The notes under the pieces: model-generated | Databases searched by the model: none | What the model saw: the letters and a program-made list of their open reading frames with translations, nothing else | What the model was told of the DNA's origin: nothing | Part shown: positions 39,730 through 48,683 of the stretch, piece by piece | Numbering within the stretch: the first letter of the stretch is position 1 | Layout: each line of letters begins with the position of its first letter | Assembly: GCA_023205875.1 (NCBI GenBank) | Contig: CP060757.1 | Location: 124,001-188,000 of the forward strand | Source: Chloropicon primus | Taxonomy: Eukaryota > Chlorophyta > Chloropicophyceae > Chloropicales > Chloropicaceae | Reading direction: 5' to 3' | Length of the DNA: 64,000 bases | Made by a program: the position numbers and the translations under genes

Positions 39730-42700
39730 TCATGAGAAGAAGTACTTGGCCTCTCTGACGTCCTTCAGCTCCAGGCAACCGAGTTCGGGCACCGGAGGGA
39801 AGGAGAGCCCAGGATTGTCGTGCTGGAACTCCTTCAGGAGGTCCTCGAGCAGTGGCTGCTCGTGGAGAGAGATGAACTTCTCCCTCAGGATCTTGTTCAT
39901 GTCATCCACAGAGCTGGCGTGGGTCCAAAAAGAGTCGTGGACGCCGGCAAACGTGATGTTCTTGGAGTAGCACTCCGACGCGGTCATCAGAAGGTGGGTA
40001 GAGTCTATCGAATGCACGTAATTCGGAGGGAAAGCCGTTCTCTGCTTGAGAGAGCTGATCGGATCCGAATCGTTGCTCTTCTGCAAGATCAGCCTCTGGT
40101 TGGTGGTGATGACGACGAACTTGTTCTTCTGCCTGTACGGTTGAACGACGGGCAGGCCAAGGGGCGTCGTCCAAGACACTGGTTCTCCAGCCTTCGAGAT
40201 AATGCTCGCGCAATCTCCCAGCCAGCGCATCGTCTCCTTGGCGTTCTTGAAGGCCTTGTCAAGAGCGGCCATAGTCAGCTTCGCCGCAACGATCGACGTC
40301 TTGTATATCTTGTCCTTGTCGGTCCAGCCCCTCTCCTTGAGCCGCGAGGCGATCTGCTGCCTGGCACCCACGAAAGTCACGCCGTACACGCTAGTCATCA
40401 CGGTTTGCTTCACCAACTTTCTGTCCACTTCCCCCACGAGGTTCTTGGCCTCGCTGTAAAAGGGGCTGAACATGTCGTTGGCATGCTTCTCGACCTCCTC
40501 GGCGACCAAGTTTGCCACCCTGCTGTACACGTCGTACGGCGCGTCGCACGGCAGCAAGTTCACAGACCTTGCACCCTCTTCGTCCCTGCTCAGGGCCGCA
40601 TAATGCTGCAGGCCGTTGCAGGACCCATCCTGGTGGATCGGTATGCTCGAGGAGTAAGTCGCAGGGTTTCCCGAATCCAAGGCATCCGAAATCTCGAAAC
40701 AAGTCGCGAGGCACTGGTATGGATTCTCCGCGTCTGCCCACCAGCGGGATCCGTTCACCGGATTCCTTGCGGAGTCCAGTATCCCTTCGAGAGCATTTCT
40801 TCCGTAATCCTCTCGAGCGTCAAGGGACATCTTATTTGCCCCGCAAAGGTTCGCGATATGAATGAACATCCACCTCAGTCCCCCGTCGCCAATGGGCTTC
40901 GAGTCTGCAAAGGTCAGCAAAGACCTGCAGAAATCGCTGCCCAGGTGATTCAAGTAAGGGTGCATTGGGTACGCCCTGCCACGAAAGTCCATGTTGTGGG
41001 GGAAGTAAATTCGATCCTCGTCGATGAAGTCGTTTGCGGTCTTGAACTTGTACAGGAAGTCGCACTTTTGAGAGTAATTCTCCCTGTTCTCCCTGAGTAT
41101 CTTCTTGTTGTCCGCCAAGCGAACCGACTCCTCGTAGGAGGACTCCGACACGGTGCCGACAGTGAGGTTGTGCTTCGAGGATTTCGACATTCTGAAGCGT
41201 TCGCCGGGCCGAGACAACTCCTTCTGTTCCACTCTCTTTGGCAGGCCAGTGCCATCCCTGAGGTCGTCCATGCTGCCGTCCCAAACTTGTTCCACAACAT
41301 CGAACACCCTCTTGTTGATTCGCCACGGGGTCACCCCGAGGCTGTTCAAGGCGTCGTACACCTCGCCCATGCCCTTCCTTTTCCGCCCAACTGTGAAGGA
41401 AGTGCCCACGGCGCCCGAAGCCGCACTCCAGTCCTGGTCACCAACCAAGTGAGGCTCGTAGGCCCCGCTCTCGTCCTCCATGTTGTACTCGTACTCACCC
41501 AAGAGATCCTCCGAGTAAGGCAAAGCGGCGGCGGCTTCCATGCTGTTGAAAGCGTCATCCTCCGCCATGCCCATCCAAGAATCCGCTTCCTTCAGCTTCT
41601 CTCTCTGGAGCTTCGACCCACGGACCCTCATCACGAAGGTTTTGTGGGTCAAATACCCGCCACTGTAGCAGTGAGCCCAAGGCATGGGGGGAACCACCAT
41701 CGGCATGTACTTTGGATGAAGAACCGAGAACAGCTCCAGATGGTTCTCAATGACCTTCAACATCTCGTCCGAGCACACGAGGAACTGGGCCTGCTTCTTG
41801 ATGCTCACGTTCTCGGCCCCGCTCCAGTGCACATTCTTGCCCCTCCCGAGCCTCTCGAGCTTGAAGGCGGGATGCTCGCCCCTGGAAGAACCGTTTCCTA
41901 GGGACACCATCGCAGTCTCGGCAAGCAAATCGATCAGGAGCGAGCCAACTTTCACTTGGATGGTAGTATCCCACGTAGGCAAGAGCTCGCCATCAAAGAA
42001 AGTGTTGTTGCAGTGAGACAAGTACCTCACAATGCTATCCAGGCGCTTTGGCTTGTCAAACTTGAGCTGCCCAACAATGTTCTTCAGGTACTGCTCCAGC
42101 TCCTTGTTCCTCTCGAACTTCTTCTTTGCCTTTCTGCTCGACCTGGTCTCCTTCACGCCCTCGTACTCCTCATCAGTCTTCCTGATCTTGTTCCTAATTC
42201 GCTCCTTGGTGAGCTTGATGCCGACTTCCGTCTGAACGACCTTCCCCAGAAACTCTGCTATCTTGGCCTTCCTGACGCTGCACGGGAGGGTAGAGATGGA
42301 CTGGAAGTCCAGCAGCCGCCTGTGCTTCTGCAGCGTCCACGTCAGGGCCGCGTGTATCGTCAGCAAGCTGAGCTTCTCCGCATCAAGGATGCACAGGAAA
42401 GGCTCCGCGGTCTTCTTGTCCGTTCCGGGGTTCGCCTTTGACTTGCTGATGCTTTTCTGAGCTTCCCCAATCCTATTTGCCAGCGCTTCGTTCCAGGACA
42501 AGATTAAATTGCTCACGGGCCCCATCTGACCCGCCCGACCCTCCAGGCAGGCCTCGTTCCAGGCCTCCGTGTACTCCGTGGCCGCGTTCGCGCTCGCCAA
42601 GCTCTCGAGCTGGAGCTGCTGCTCGAGCTTCTCCCGGTTGGGCTGAATCTGCTCGTTGTAGAACTTCCTCCACCTGGACTCCTCAAAGTAGTCCGCCTTC

Positions 42701-42999
42701 TGGGCCACGGAGCTCGACAGGTGGCCCTTGTACGTGCCGTGCCTGGCCTCCCCCAAGGCCTCCCCACCCCCTACGCTATAAAACTCGTTTCCTATCTGAA
42801 CCTGCTCCACCGCCTGCCGGTCTCTGTACCACTCGAGAACATTCAAGAGCTCCGACTGGCTCTTGTTCTCCCTGTTGTGAAACCCTTCCAGGTGGTGGTA
42901 ACCGCCGCCCATCTCCAAGTCCTGCTGGCAAACACTCGTGTTGATGCTCTTCGACAACAAACTCGTTGTCTTCCCGTGAGACTGAATGAATGAAGCCAT
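39730..42999 (-). CDS. RPOT: Single-subunit T7-like organellar RNA polymerase
   Basis: 1089-aa phage-type RNA polymerase that transcribes the mitochondrial (possibly also plastid) genome. The polymerase half carries NMDFRGRAYPMHPYLNHLG, the catalytic Asp in IPIHQDGSCNGLQHYAALSR (about residue 785), the fingers helix with Lys and Tyr in KLVKQTVMTSVYGVTFVG, and the second catalytic Asp in FAGVHDSFWTHASSVDD (about 1018) with PPNYVHSIDSTHLL before it. The C-terminus ends in the hydrophobic-aromatic YFFS, comparable to the FAFS end of the family. The N-terminal extension is long and helical. The ATG at 42999 gives MASFIQSHGKTTSLLSKSIN, acceptable as a mitochondrial presequence; the earlier TTG reading was dropped. 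No introns despite 3.3 kb. Confidence 0.95.
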   Translation of the reverse strand: MASFIQSHGKTTSLLSKSINTSVCQQDLEMGGGYHHLEGFHNRENKSQSELLNVLEWYRDRQAVEQVQIGNEFYSVGGGEALGEARHGTYKGHLSSSVAQKADYFEESRWRKFYNEQIQPNREKLEQQLQLESLASANAATEYTEAWNEACLEGRAGQMGPVSNLILSWNEALANRIGEAQKSISKSKANPGTDKKTAEPFLCILDAEKLSLLTIHAALTWTLQKHRRLLDFQSISTLPCSVRKAKIAEFLGKVVQTEVGIKLTKERIRNKIRKTDEEYEGVKETRSSRKAKKKFERNKELEQYLKNIVGQLKFDKPKRLDSIVRYLSHCNNTFFDGELLPTWDTTIQVKVGSLLIDLLAETAMVSLGNGSSRGEHPAFKLERLGRGKNVHWSGAENVSIKKQAQFLVCSDEMLKVIENHLELFSVLHPKYMPMVVPPMPWAHCYSGGYLTHKTFVMRVRGSKLQREKLKEADSWMGMAEDDAFNSMEAAAALPYSEDLLGEYEYNMEDESGAYEPHLVGDQDWSAASGAVGTSFTVGRKRKGMGEVYDALNSLGVTPWRINKRVFDVVEQVWDGSMDDLRDGTGLPKRVEQKELSRPGERFRMSKSSKHNLTVGTVSESSYEESVRLADNKKILRENRENYSQKCDFLYKFKTANDFIDEDRIYFPHNMDFRGRAYPMHPYLNHLGSDFCRSLLTFADSKPIGDGGLRWMFIHIANLCGANKMSLDAREDYGRNALEGILDSARNPVNGSRWWADAENPYQCLATCFEISDALDSGNPATYSSSIPIHQDGSCNGLQHYAALSRDEEGARSVNLLPCDAPYDVYSRVANLVAEEVEKHANDMFSPFYSEAKNLVGEVDRKLVKQTVMTSVYGVTFVGARQQIASRLKERGWTDKDKIYKTSIVAAKLTMAALDKAFKNAKETMRWLGDCASIISKAGEPVSWTTPLGLPVVQPYRQKNKFVVITTNQRLILQKSNDSDPISSLKQRTAFPPNYVHSIDSTHLLMTASECYSKNITFAGVHDSFWTHASSVDDMNKILREKFISLHEQPLLEDLLKEFQHDNPGLSFPPVPELGCLELKDVREAKYFFS

Positions 43000-43454
43000 T
43001 TCATTTCCACAAAGAAGAAGAAGAAAGCAGGAGCAAGAACGAAACGAAAGAAAGAAAGAAACCAAAGCACGGTGTCAGTCAAAAACCAAAGCACGTTGCC
43101 GAGGACGAGACGCGGACAGAGAGAGAAAGAGAAAGAGAGAGAGAGATGCTTGAAGGTGTTTTTGTTGTCTGCAGCCACGGACCTTGTTTTTGGTTTCCGA
43201 GACGGTGTTCCCCGTGTTCGTCGTCTTCGTTCCAGCGTACGCCGTCATCCCTCTCCTCGTCTGTCCAGATATCGTCGCGAGTGCATTCGCATTCATCCTC
43301 GACAGAAGTTGTCCCTCTAACAGACCCGCGCAGGCCCTTCCTAGGGAGCTCATCCTCGCTCCGCTCCGCCTCCTCTCCGCCGTCGGCCTCCGCTCCACGA
43401 GAAATTGACAAACGAATCTCTCGCTCTCTCTCCATCCAGCGATCGATCAGCGCG

Positions 43455-43577
43455 ATCGATCAGCGCGATCGATCGATCGTGAGAGAGGGAGGGGGTACGC
43501 GACGATCGCGGGGGTTGGCAAGGGAGGGAACCGGACAGAACGAAGCTTTGTCTCTCGCTCTTTCTTTTGACCACTTG
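43455..43577 (+). repeat. Direct repeat, left copy (about 120 bp)
   Basis: Identical or nearly identical to 43645-43767 at a fixed offset of 190 bp, including TGAGAGAGGGAGGGGGTACG and CGGACAGAACGAAGCTTTGT. The first differences appear near the right end (TTTCTTTTGACCAC against TTTCGTTTGACCTC). Confidence 0.85.
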
Positions 43578-43644
43578 GTTGAGAGGAACGGAGTTCTTTT
43601 GAGGATCTTACGACGAAACTCACGAACCAGTAATCTCACGATCG

Positions 43645-43767
43645 ATCGATCAGCGCGATCGATCGATCGTGAGAGAGGGAGGGGGTACGCGACGATCGCG
43701 GGGGTTGGCAAGGGAGGGAACCGGACAGAACGAAGCTTTGTCTCTCGCTCTTTCGTTTGACCTCTTG
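43645..43767 (+). repeat. Direct repeat, right copy (about 120 bp), abutting the biotin ligase start
   Basis: Second copy of the 190-bp-spaced duplication. It ends immediately before the first in-frame ATG of the ligase at 43768. Confidence 0.85.
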
Positions 43768-45220
43768 ATGCTGAAGAGGCTTGCGACGAATACCAAGGGA
43801 GGGTACAGATTGTGCGGGACGAGGGTCGGTGAGGTCGGAGGGTGCGCTGTACGGCTCGGGGCGCTGAGAGCCAGGGGAGGGGAGGCTTCCACAACTGGGA
43901 GGCAGGGGGTGAGGCGTCGTCGTCATCATCCGTCCACCCCTTGTGATCGACACGCGGCAGAAGCAGCACCCAAGGCGTCGTGGCTTTGCCACTACAGCAT
44001 GATGGGGAGCGATGGGAGACCTGCTGGGCAGCAGGTGGTCGTGCTCAAGCGCCTGGGAGTGCCGACGCTGAGGACGAAAGTCGTGGAAGAGGGCTTGGGG
44101 AGGTTGGGACTCTCGCCGAGGCCGTCACCGCCACCATCACCGTGGGAGGAGGAGGAGGACCCCTCGTCGTCGGTGCCTGCGGAACTGACTTGCGTGGGCG
44201 AGACCATAAGCGTTGTGGACGCCGAGGCCAGGGAAGGGGTGCCCCAGGCGCAACGACCGGCGTTTGACCTGGACGCATTTCAAAGGCACCTGCAGAGGTC
44301 ATCAACACCCGACGACCGCCGCGGCGAGGAGGAGGTGTGGACCCTGCTGAGCGCCAGACAGCTCGCGTCGACCCAGAAGATGCTGGAGGAGAACGCCAAG
44401 AACCTTCCGGACAGGACCATAGTCGTGGCCGACACGCAGACCGAGGGGAAGGGTCGGGCAGGGAACAAGTGGATCTCGCCGCCCGGGTGTCTGATGTGCA
44501 GCATATATTGCAACATTGCCATGGAGGGCCGCAAGCTTCCTTTGCTCCAGTACGCAACGACCCTCGCTGCGGTGCAGGCCCTCGAGATGCTGTGCGGGGA
44601 CTCTGGCAAGGGCCCGCCGGGTTCCACGAAGCCGTTCGCGTCCATAAAGTGGCCGAATGACGTCTACATCAACGGCACAAAGGTGGGCGGAGTTTTGTGC
44701 CAGACCGTGTACAAGGGGTCCGGGGCGTTTCAGCTCATCGCAGGGATCGGGATCAACGTGGACAACGCGGAGCCTACGTTTTGCATCAACCAGGCTCTCA
44801 GGGATCTGGACAGGGAGGAAATCGCGAAGGAGGAGCTCCTTGCCGAAATGATTCCCAGGCTCGTGCACGCCTATCGAGTGATAGCAAAGGACTCCTTCAG
44901 CCCCCTTCACGAGGAGTACTACAGATACTGGCTTCACTCGGGGCAAAAGCTGAAAGTGAAGGCGGACGCGAGCCTGAGAGATGGCGAGGGAGGCGAAGAC
45001 AAGGACGTCGTGGTCGTCGGGCTGTCAGAGGACGGCTTCCTTCTCGCGCAGGATGAAAAGAAGGTCTTGGTGGAGCTGTACCCGGACGGAAATAGGTAAG
45101 TCAAATCGATCGAGAGGTGAGAGAGAACAGGAGGAGCAAGCAAATTCTAACGGTCTCTCTTTTCCTACAAGTTTGGATCTTATGTCTGGGTTAGTATGCA
45201 AGAAGAAGACTCGGGCGTGA
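43768..45220 (+). CDS. HCS1: Biotin-protein ligase (holocarboxylase synthetase)
   Basis: 458-aa ligase that attaches biotin, via biotinyl-AMP, to carboxylases such as plastid acetyl-CoA carboxylase. Exons are 43768-45095 and 45172-45220; the second supplies only the last 16 residues (SLDLMSGLVCKKKTRA), matching the usual C-terminal DGNSFDFFKGLV pattern. Catalytic features are TEGKGRAGNKWISP (the GRGRxxRxW-type biotinyl-AMP loop, with Lys and Ala substitutions), SIKWPNDVYINGTKVGGVL, and GIGINVDN. The N-terminal about 78 residues (MLKRLATNTKGGYRLCGTRV onward) are Arg/Gly/Ala-rich like a transit peptide, while a second ATG pair at 43999/44002 (MMGSDGRPAGQQ) could start a cytosolic form, as in dual-targeted plant HCS1. 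Confidence 0.9.
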
Positions 45221-45272
45221 GAGGGGGGAGGATAACAGACTTTATAATTCACGTCTTCCTGCCGCTCCGACC

Positions 45273-47891
45273 CTAGTCCTCCGGCTCGTCTTCGAGGTTG
45301 TCAAGGACATCCTTGATCGCTTGGACGTCCTCGTGGTCCGGCCCGAGCTCCTTCTCGAGAATGCTTTGAGCTCTCTCGAGCTGGGGCTTGCCGATGTCAT
45401 CCCGGCCAGCCTCGATGTGGATCACCGCGAGGTCGGTGAGCGTCTGCGCTACGTTGGATGACTCCGCTCCCTCGGCTTCCTCGTACACGTTCAGGGCTCT
45501 CTCGTACAGGGGCACGGAATCGTCTGGCCTTCCCTCCTCGCTTAACAGGACAGCAAGATCAACAAGAGCATGCCCGACCTCGATGTGGTTGTGGCCATAC
45601 TTTGCCTCCCTGTTCGCGATCTCCTGCTCAAGAAGCTCGACTTGGCTAAGTGGTTCAGGTTCTGGCTCTGGCTCCATCTCTGGCTCAGGCTCAGCTTGCG
45701 GAAGAATGTTTTCCTTGTCTGGCTTCGCAGAGCTTGGCTTGGGCTTTGGAGCCGCCGCCTTTTTGGCCGGCTGCTTCGAGGCAGACCTGTTGCTCGATAC
45801 TGCCTTGGGCTTCGTAGAGGACTTGGCCTTCGGGGCAGGAGTTCGCTTCACGACTGGAGTGTGTCTCTGAGGCATGTCGCTCAGTATCGCATCCTTGATG
45901 TACGGATTAAGATCGGACGGCAGTATCCTTTCCATGGACTGCTCCCCGACAGTATCCATGACGATCTTAGCCACCGCGATTGCCGATTTCCTGACGTCCT
46001 GATTTGCGCTCGAGAAGGCGGGGTTCACGAAAGCCATCACTGCATCGACTGTGAAGCCGTGCGAGTAGTCGCCCTTGTCTTGCTTGTGCTGCGAGACGCC
46101 GAATCTGGGAAGCAGCTCGTTCAGAAGATTCAGCCTCGAGAGTATTGGCTTCCACTGACTCTGCCTTTTGATTGGCTTCACCAGGGACTGCGCGAGCACC
46201 CCGCCGTTGCCCACTTCTGGAAGGTTTGACAGCATCAGAATCGCTTCAAATGCTCTATCCCGTATAATACCATTTGATTCGCCCACCCGATCGATCAGGA
46301 TGGGAACCAGCTCCAGCATCGTGTGCTGTACCTCCCTCCCCCCGACCTGGCTTCCATAGTTTGTCAACAGCTCGCGAAGACAGTCCACTGAGCTTTCCAC
46401 GATGTGCGCGACCTTGTCCTTCAGAGTCTTTCCCAAAATGTAGTGGCTGATCAGACGGAAACCTTCCCTCACGTCCCCTTCCATGCCGCCAGAGGTCAGA
46501 ATGTCTATCATTTGCGAGATCCCCTTCTCCCTGAGCTGCCAATGCTTGCTGTAAATGCACCTTGCAGCCTCCTCACCCAAGAGGCCAAACAGCAAGCTTG
46601 CACTCTTCTCGTCCGAGCTAGACAGCGTCTCGAGAGAGGGCTCCCCTGGCCTGGACCCCGCCTCGGACATCATCTCCTGCATGTCCGTCTGGAGCGGTTG
46701 CATTGCCATTGGAGTCTTCGCATCTCCTCCTTCTTCTGCGCCAGCGCCGGTCGGAGAAGTCTTGAAGCGCTCTGGAGTCTTGATGAACGCGTTCATCATT
46801 CCCTTGGCTTGAGCTGGCCTCTCGTCATACGGCAAGTGGTCGTAGGACACGTCCCTTTCGGGGGACAGAGGATTCACAGGGTTCTGAGGGGCGGCCGCCT
46901 GCTCGAAGGCCTCCCCCTTTTCCGCGGACACCGGCGAGGACTCGGCTGCTATGGCGCCAGCCGAAGTTCCAGCGGGTATGGTTCCCGGAGTTGCCGCCCC
47001 CACTGGGACGGTCTGCAAGTTAAGCGGAGAAGCAGCCGTCGGCTGTCCTTCCAGGCGCCTCCTGAGGACGCTGATCTCCATCTTGAGGCTCTTGGCCTTG
47101 TCGTAGTCCTCTTCCTGGACAGCGATCTTTTTCTGTGCCTCGAGCTCCCCGATCTGCGCCCCGATCCTCTTCATGTAATCTATCTTCGCTTTCAGCCTCT
47201 TGGCCTCGTCGTAGTCCTCCTGCTCCACCGCGTAAGTCTTCGCTCGCTCCACGTCGGCTATGATCGATGCGGTGAGAGGGTCGAAGCCCTGGAGGGAGAA
47301 GGGCGTGGGTGCTTTGGGCACCGCCTGCTGCAGCACCGGTGCTCGATCCATTTGGCCCCCCATCATTTCCATGTTGTGCATGGCCTGCTGCAGGTGTGCC
47401 ACCCCACCGCCGTTGTACTCGACCATGGGCTCCCCCTTGATGTTTATGGCGACTATTCCAACTTGACCGTACGAGTTCAGCCTGTTCATGTGGCACTCCT
47501 GCAGAACGAAACGAAGCAAGAGGGCCTTGGTGTTGATGTGAACACTTTTCAGCTCCCTTGCTTGGTGGTTGCTCCGCTCGTTGGAGTCGAAGGACAAGTG
47601 TCCCAACTTCTTCATGCTGCAGTTCTCGGGCTCTGGGGCGAGGCCCTCTTGAGGCATTCCCGTGAATATCTCAACCTTGGAAGGGATCTTGTGCTCGTGA
47701 GAAAGGATTTGGATCTGAGTCACCCTGCTCGGCCTGTCCAGCTTCAAAACGAGCTCCTGAGGAAACTTGCACATCTTCTGAGAGTGCCACCCCCTCGGCT
47801 GAGCGGCGGACAGCATCAGCTCCCTCGCAGGATGGTCAGGGTCTTCCCCAGAACACCTGTAGATCTGAAACCCAAGCTTCTCCGGAGCCAT
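45273..47891 (-). CDS. CEP104: CEP104/FAP256-family ciliary tip protein with C-terminal TPR
   Basis: 872-aa protein matching CEP104 (FAP256 in Chlamydomonas), a tubulin-binding protein of the ciliary tip. An N-terminal jelly-roll occupies about residues 1-160 (EKLGFQIYRCSGEDPDHPAR, RELKSVHINTKALLLRFVLQ). Paired helices with repeated EDYDEAKRLK / EDYDKAKSLK units span about 220-290. A TOG domain follows (about 440-690: EEAARCIYSKHWQLREKGIS, VRKSAIAVAKIVMD). A Lys/Pro/Ala-rich linker and an EPEPEP run then lead to two or three kinesin-light-chain-like TPRs (775-865: VGHALVDLAVLLSEEG, VPLYERALNVYEEA) instead of the zinc-finger array of animal CEP104. The ATG at 47891 is the first. No introns. 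52 bp separate it from the convergent ligase. Confidence 0.88.
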   Translation of the reverse strand: MAPEKLGFQIYRCSGEDPDHPARELMLSAAQPRGWHSQKMCKFPQELVLKLDRPSRVTQIQILSHEHKIPSKVEIFTGMPQEGLAPEPENCSMKKLGHLSFDSNERSNHQARELKSVHINTKALLLRFVLQECHMNRLNSYGQVGIVAINIKGEPMVEYNGGGVAHLQQAMHNMEMMGGQMDRAPVLQQAVPKAPTPFSLQGFDPLTASIIADVERAKTYAVEQEDYDEAKRLKAKIDYMKRIGAQIGELEAQKKIAVQEEDYDKAKSLKMEISVLRRRLEGQPTAASPLNLQTVPVGAATPGTIPAGTSAGAIAAESSPVSAEKGEAFEQAAAPQNPVNPLSPERDVSYDHLPYDERPAQAKGMMNAFIKTPERFKTSPTGAGAEEGGDAKTPMAMQPLQTDMQEMMSEAGSRPGEPSLETLSSSDEKSASLLFGLLGEEAARCIYSKHWQLREKGISQMIDILTSGGMEGDVREGFRLISHYILGKTLKDKVAHIVESSVDCLRELLTNYGSQVGGREVQHTMLELVPILIDRVGESNGIIRDRAFEAILMLSNLPEVGNGGVLAQSLVKPIKRQSQWKPILSRLNLLNELLPRFGVSQHKQDKGDYSHGFTVDAVMAFVNPAFSSANQDVRKSAIAVAKIVMDTVGEQSMERILPSDLNPYIKDAILSDMPQRHTPVVKRTPAPKAKSSTKPKAVSSNRSASKQPAKKAAAPKPKPSSAKPDKENILPQAEPEPEMEPEPEPEPLSQVELLEQEIANREAKYGHNHIEVGHALVDLAVLLSEEGRPDDSVPLYERALNVYEEAEGAESSNVAQTLTDLAVIHIEAGRDDIGKPQLERAQSILEKELGPDHEDVQAIKDVLDNLEDEPED

Positions 47892-48683
47892 GCTTGCTTT
47901 ACGACTTTGGGATTATGGCGGTGTGTTGCTAACCTTTCGAGTCTGCCCAGCTCGCGTTGTCTACAAAACTCTTCACGTCTCCACACCTGTCACCACAACG
48001 CTTCGTCCAGGAGCAGCAATCCACGATTCGATTCGAGCCAAGGCCTGGTCGTTCCTTTCCTTTCCTTTCCTTTTACCCGAAGCGGAGCGTCTTGTTCCCT
48101 CCGGCCGGCCGGGCGAGGGAGGACAAAGGCACAAGCTCTTTCTTGGTCAAGAAGAAGCCACAAAAGGCAAGCGATGAGCTCAAGGGCGAAAGGCAAGGTC
48201 TTTGGGCCAAGGAGTCCAGGACAAGGCAAGGCAAGGTGTGCCCGCTCGAGTGTCTCCGCTGCTTCCGCTCTCCCTGGCTTTTGAACCTTCTCTCGCGTGT
48301 TTCCTTTGGTTTGAGACCACCGTGACCGAAATTTTGAACGAGGAAAGGCGGGAAGGGAAGGGAAGGGAGTGTACAGAGGGGAAGTGTAAAAGGGACAAGC
48401 GTTTCTCCTCCCCGGGGAAGGAAAGGAAAGGAAGGTGGTGGACCTTTTCTGCGTCACCACCGTCTCGCCTTCACTCTTGGTGAGGATCCCTCCTTCTCTC
48501 ACGCGGCCTCAGTGTCATTAGTAGGCACTGATCGCGATCGATCATCTCCGAGGTCTCCATGGCAGGGGAAGCCCGAGGTGGGTGAGGCAACGCGCAAAGG
48601 CCGTCGTCGTCATCATCAGTTTGGATTGTGTCTTAATATTACATGAGCTATATATGAGGTATTCATTAATAAATTTGTTGTTT
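47892..48683. other. Intergenic region between CEP104 and channel gene
   Basis: No gene recognised. It contains CTTTC pentamer repeats at 48054-48073, GGAAA pentamers near 48418-48433, a GCGATCGATC palindrome at about 48533, and an AT-rich 3' UTR of the channel at 48630-48683. Confidence 0.45.

Larger units (their letters stand above)
43000..43767. promoter_or_regulatory. Divergent promoter region, RPOT / biotin ligase, with internal duplication
   Basis: No gene. GA-rich sequence lies near 43118-43146. Two nearly identical copies of about 120 bp (43455-43577 and 43645-43767) are offset by 190 bp, and each ends in a module copy oriented to the biotin ligase gene. GATCGATC palindromes start each copy. 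Confidence 0.65.

Noticed and set aside
39820-41901. 693-codon plus-strand open frame within the RNA polymerase gene
   Set aside because: Antisense to the polymerase catalytic core; no family similarity and His/Val/Arg-rich shadow composition.
46404-48284. 626-codon plus-strand open frame across CEP104 and its upstream region
   Set aside because: Antisense shadow of CEP104; it continues into low-complexity intergenic DNA.
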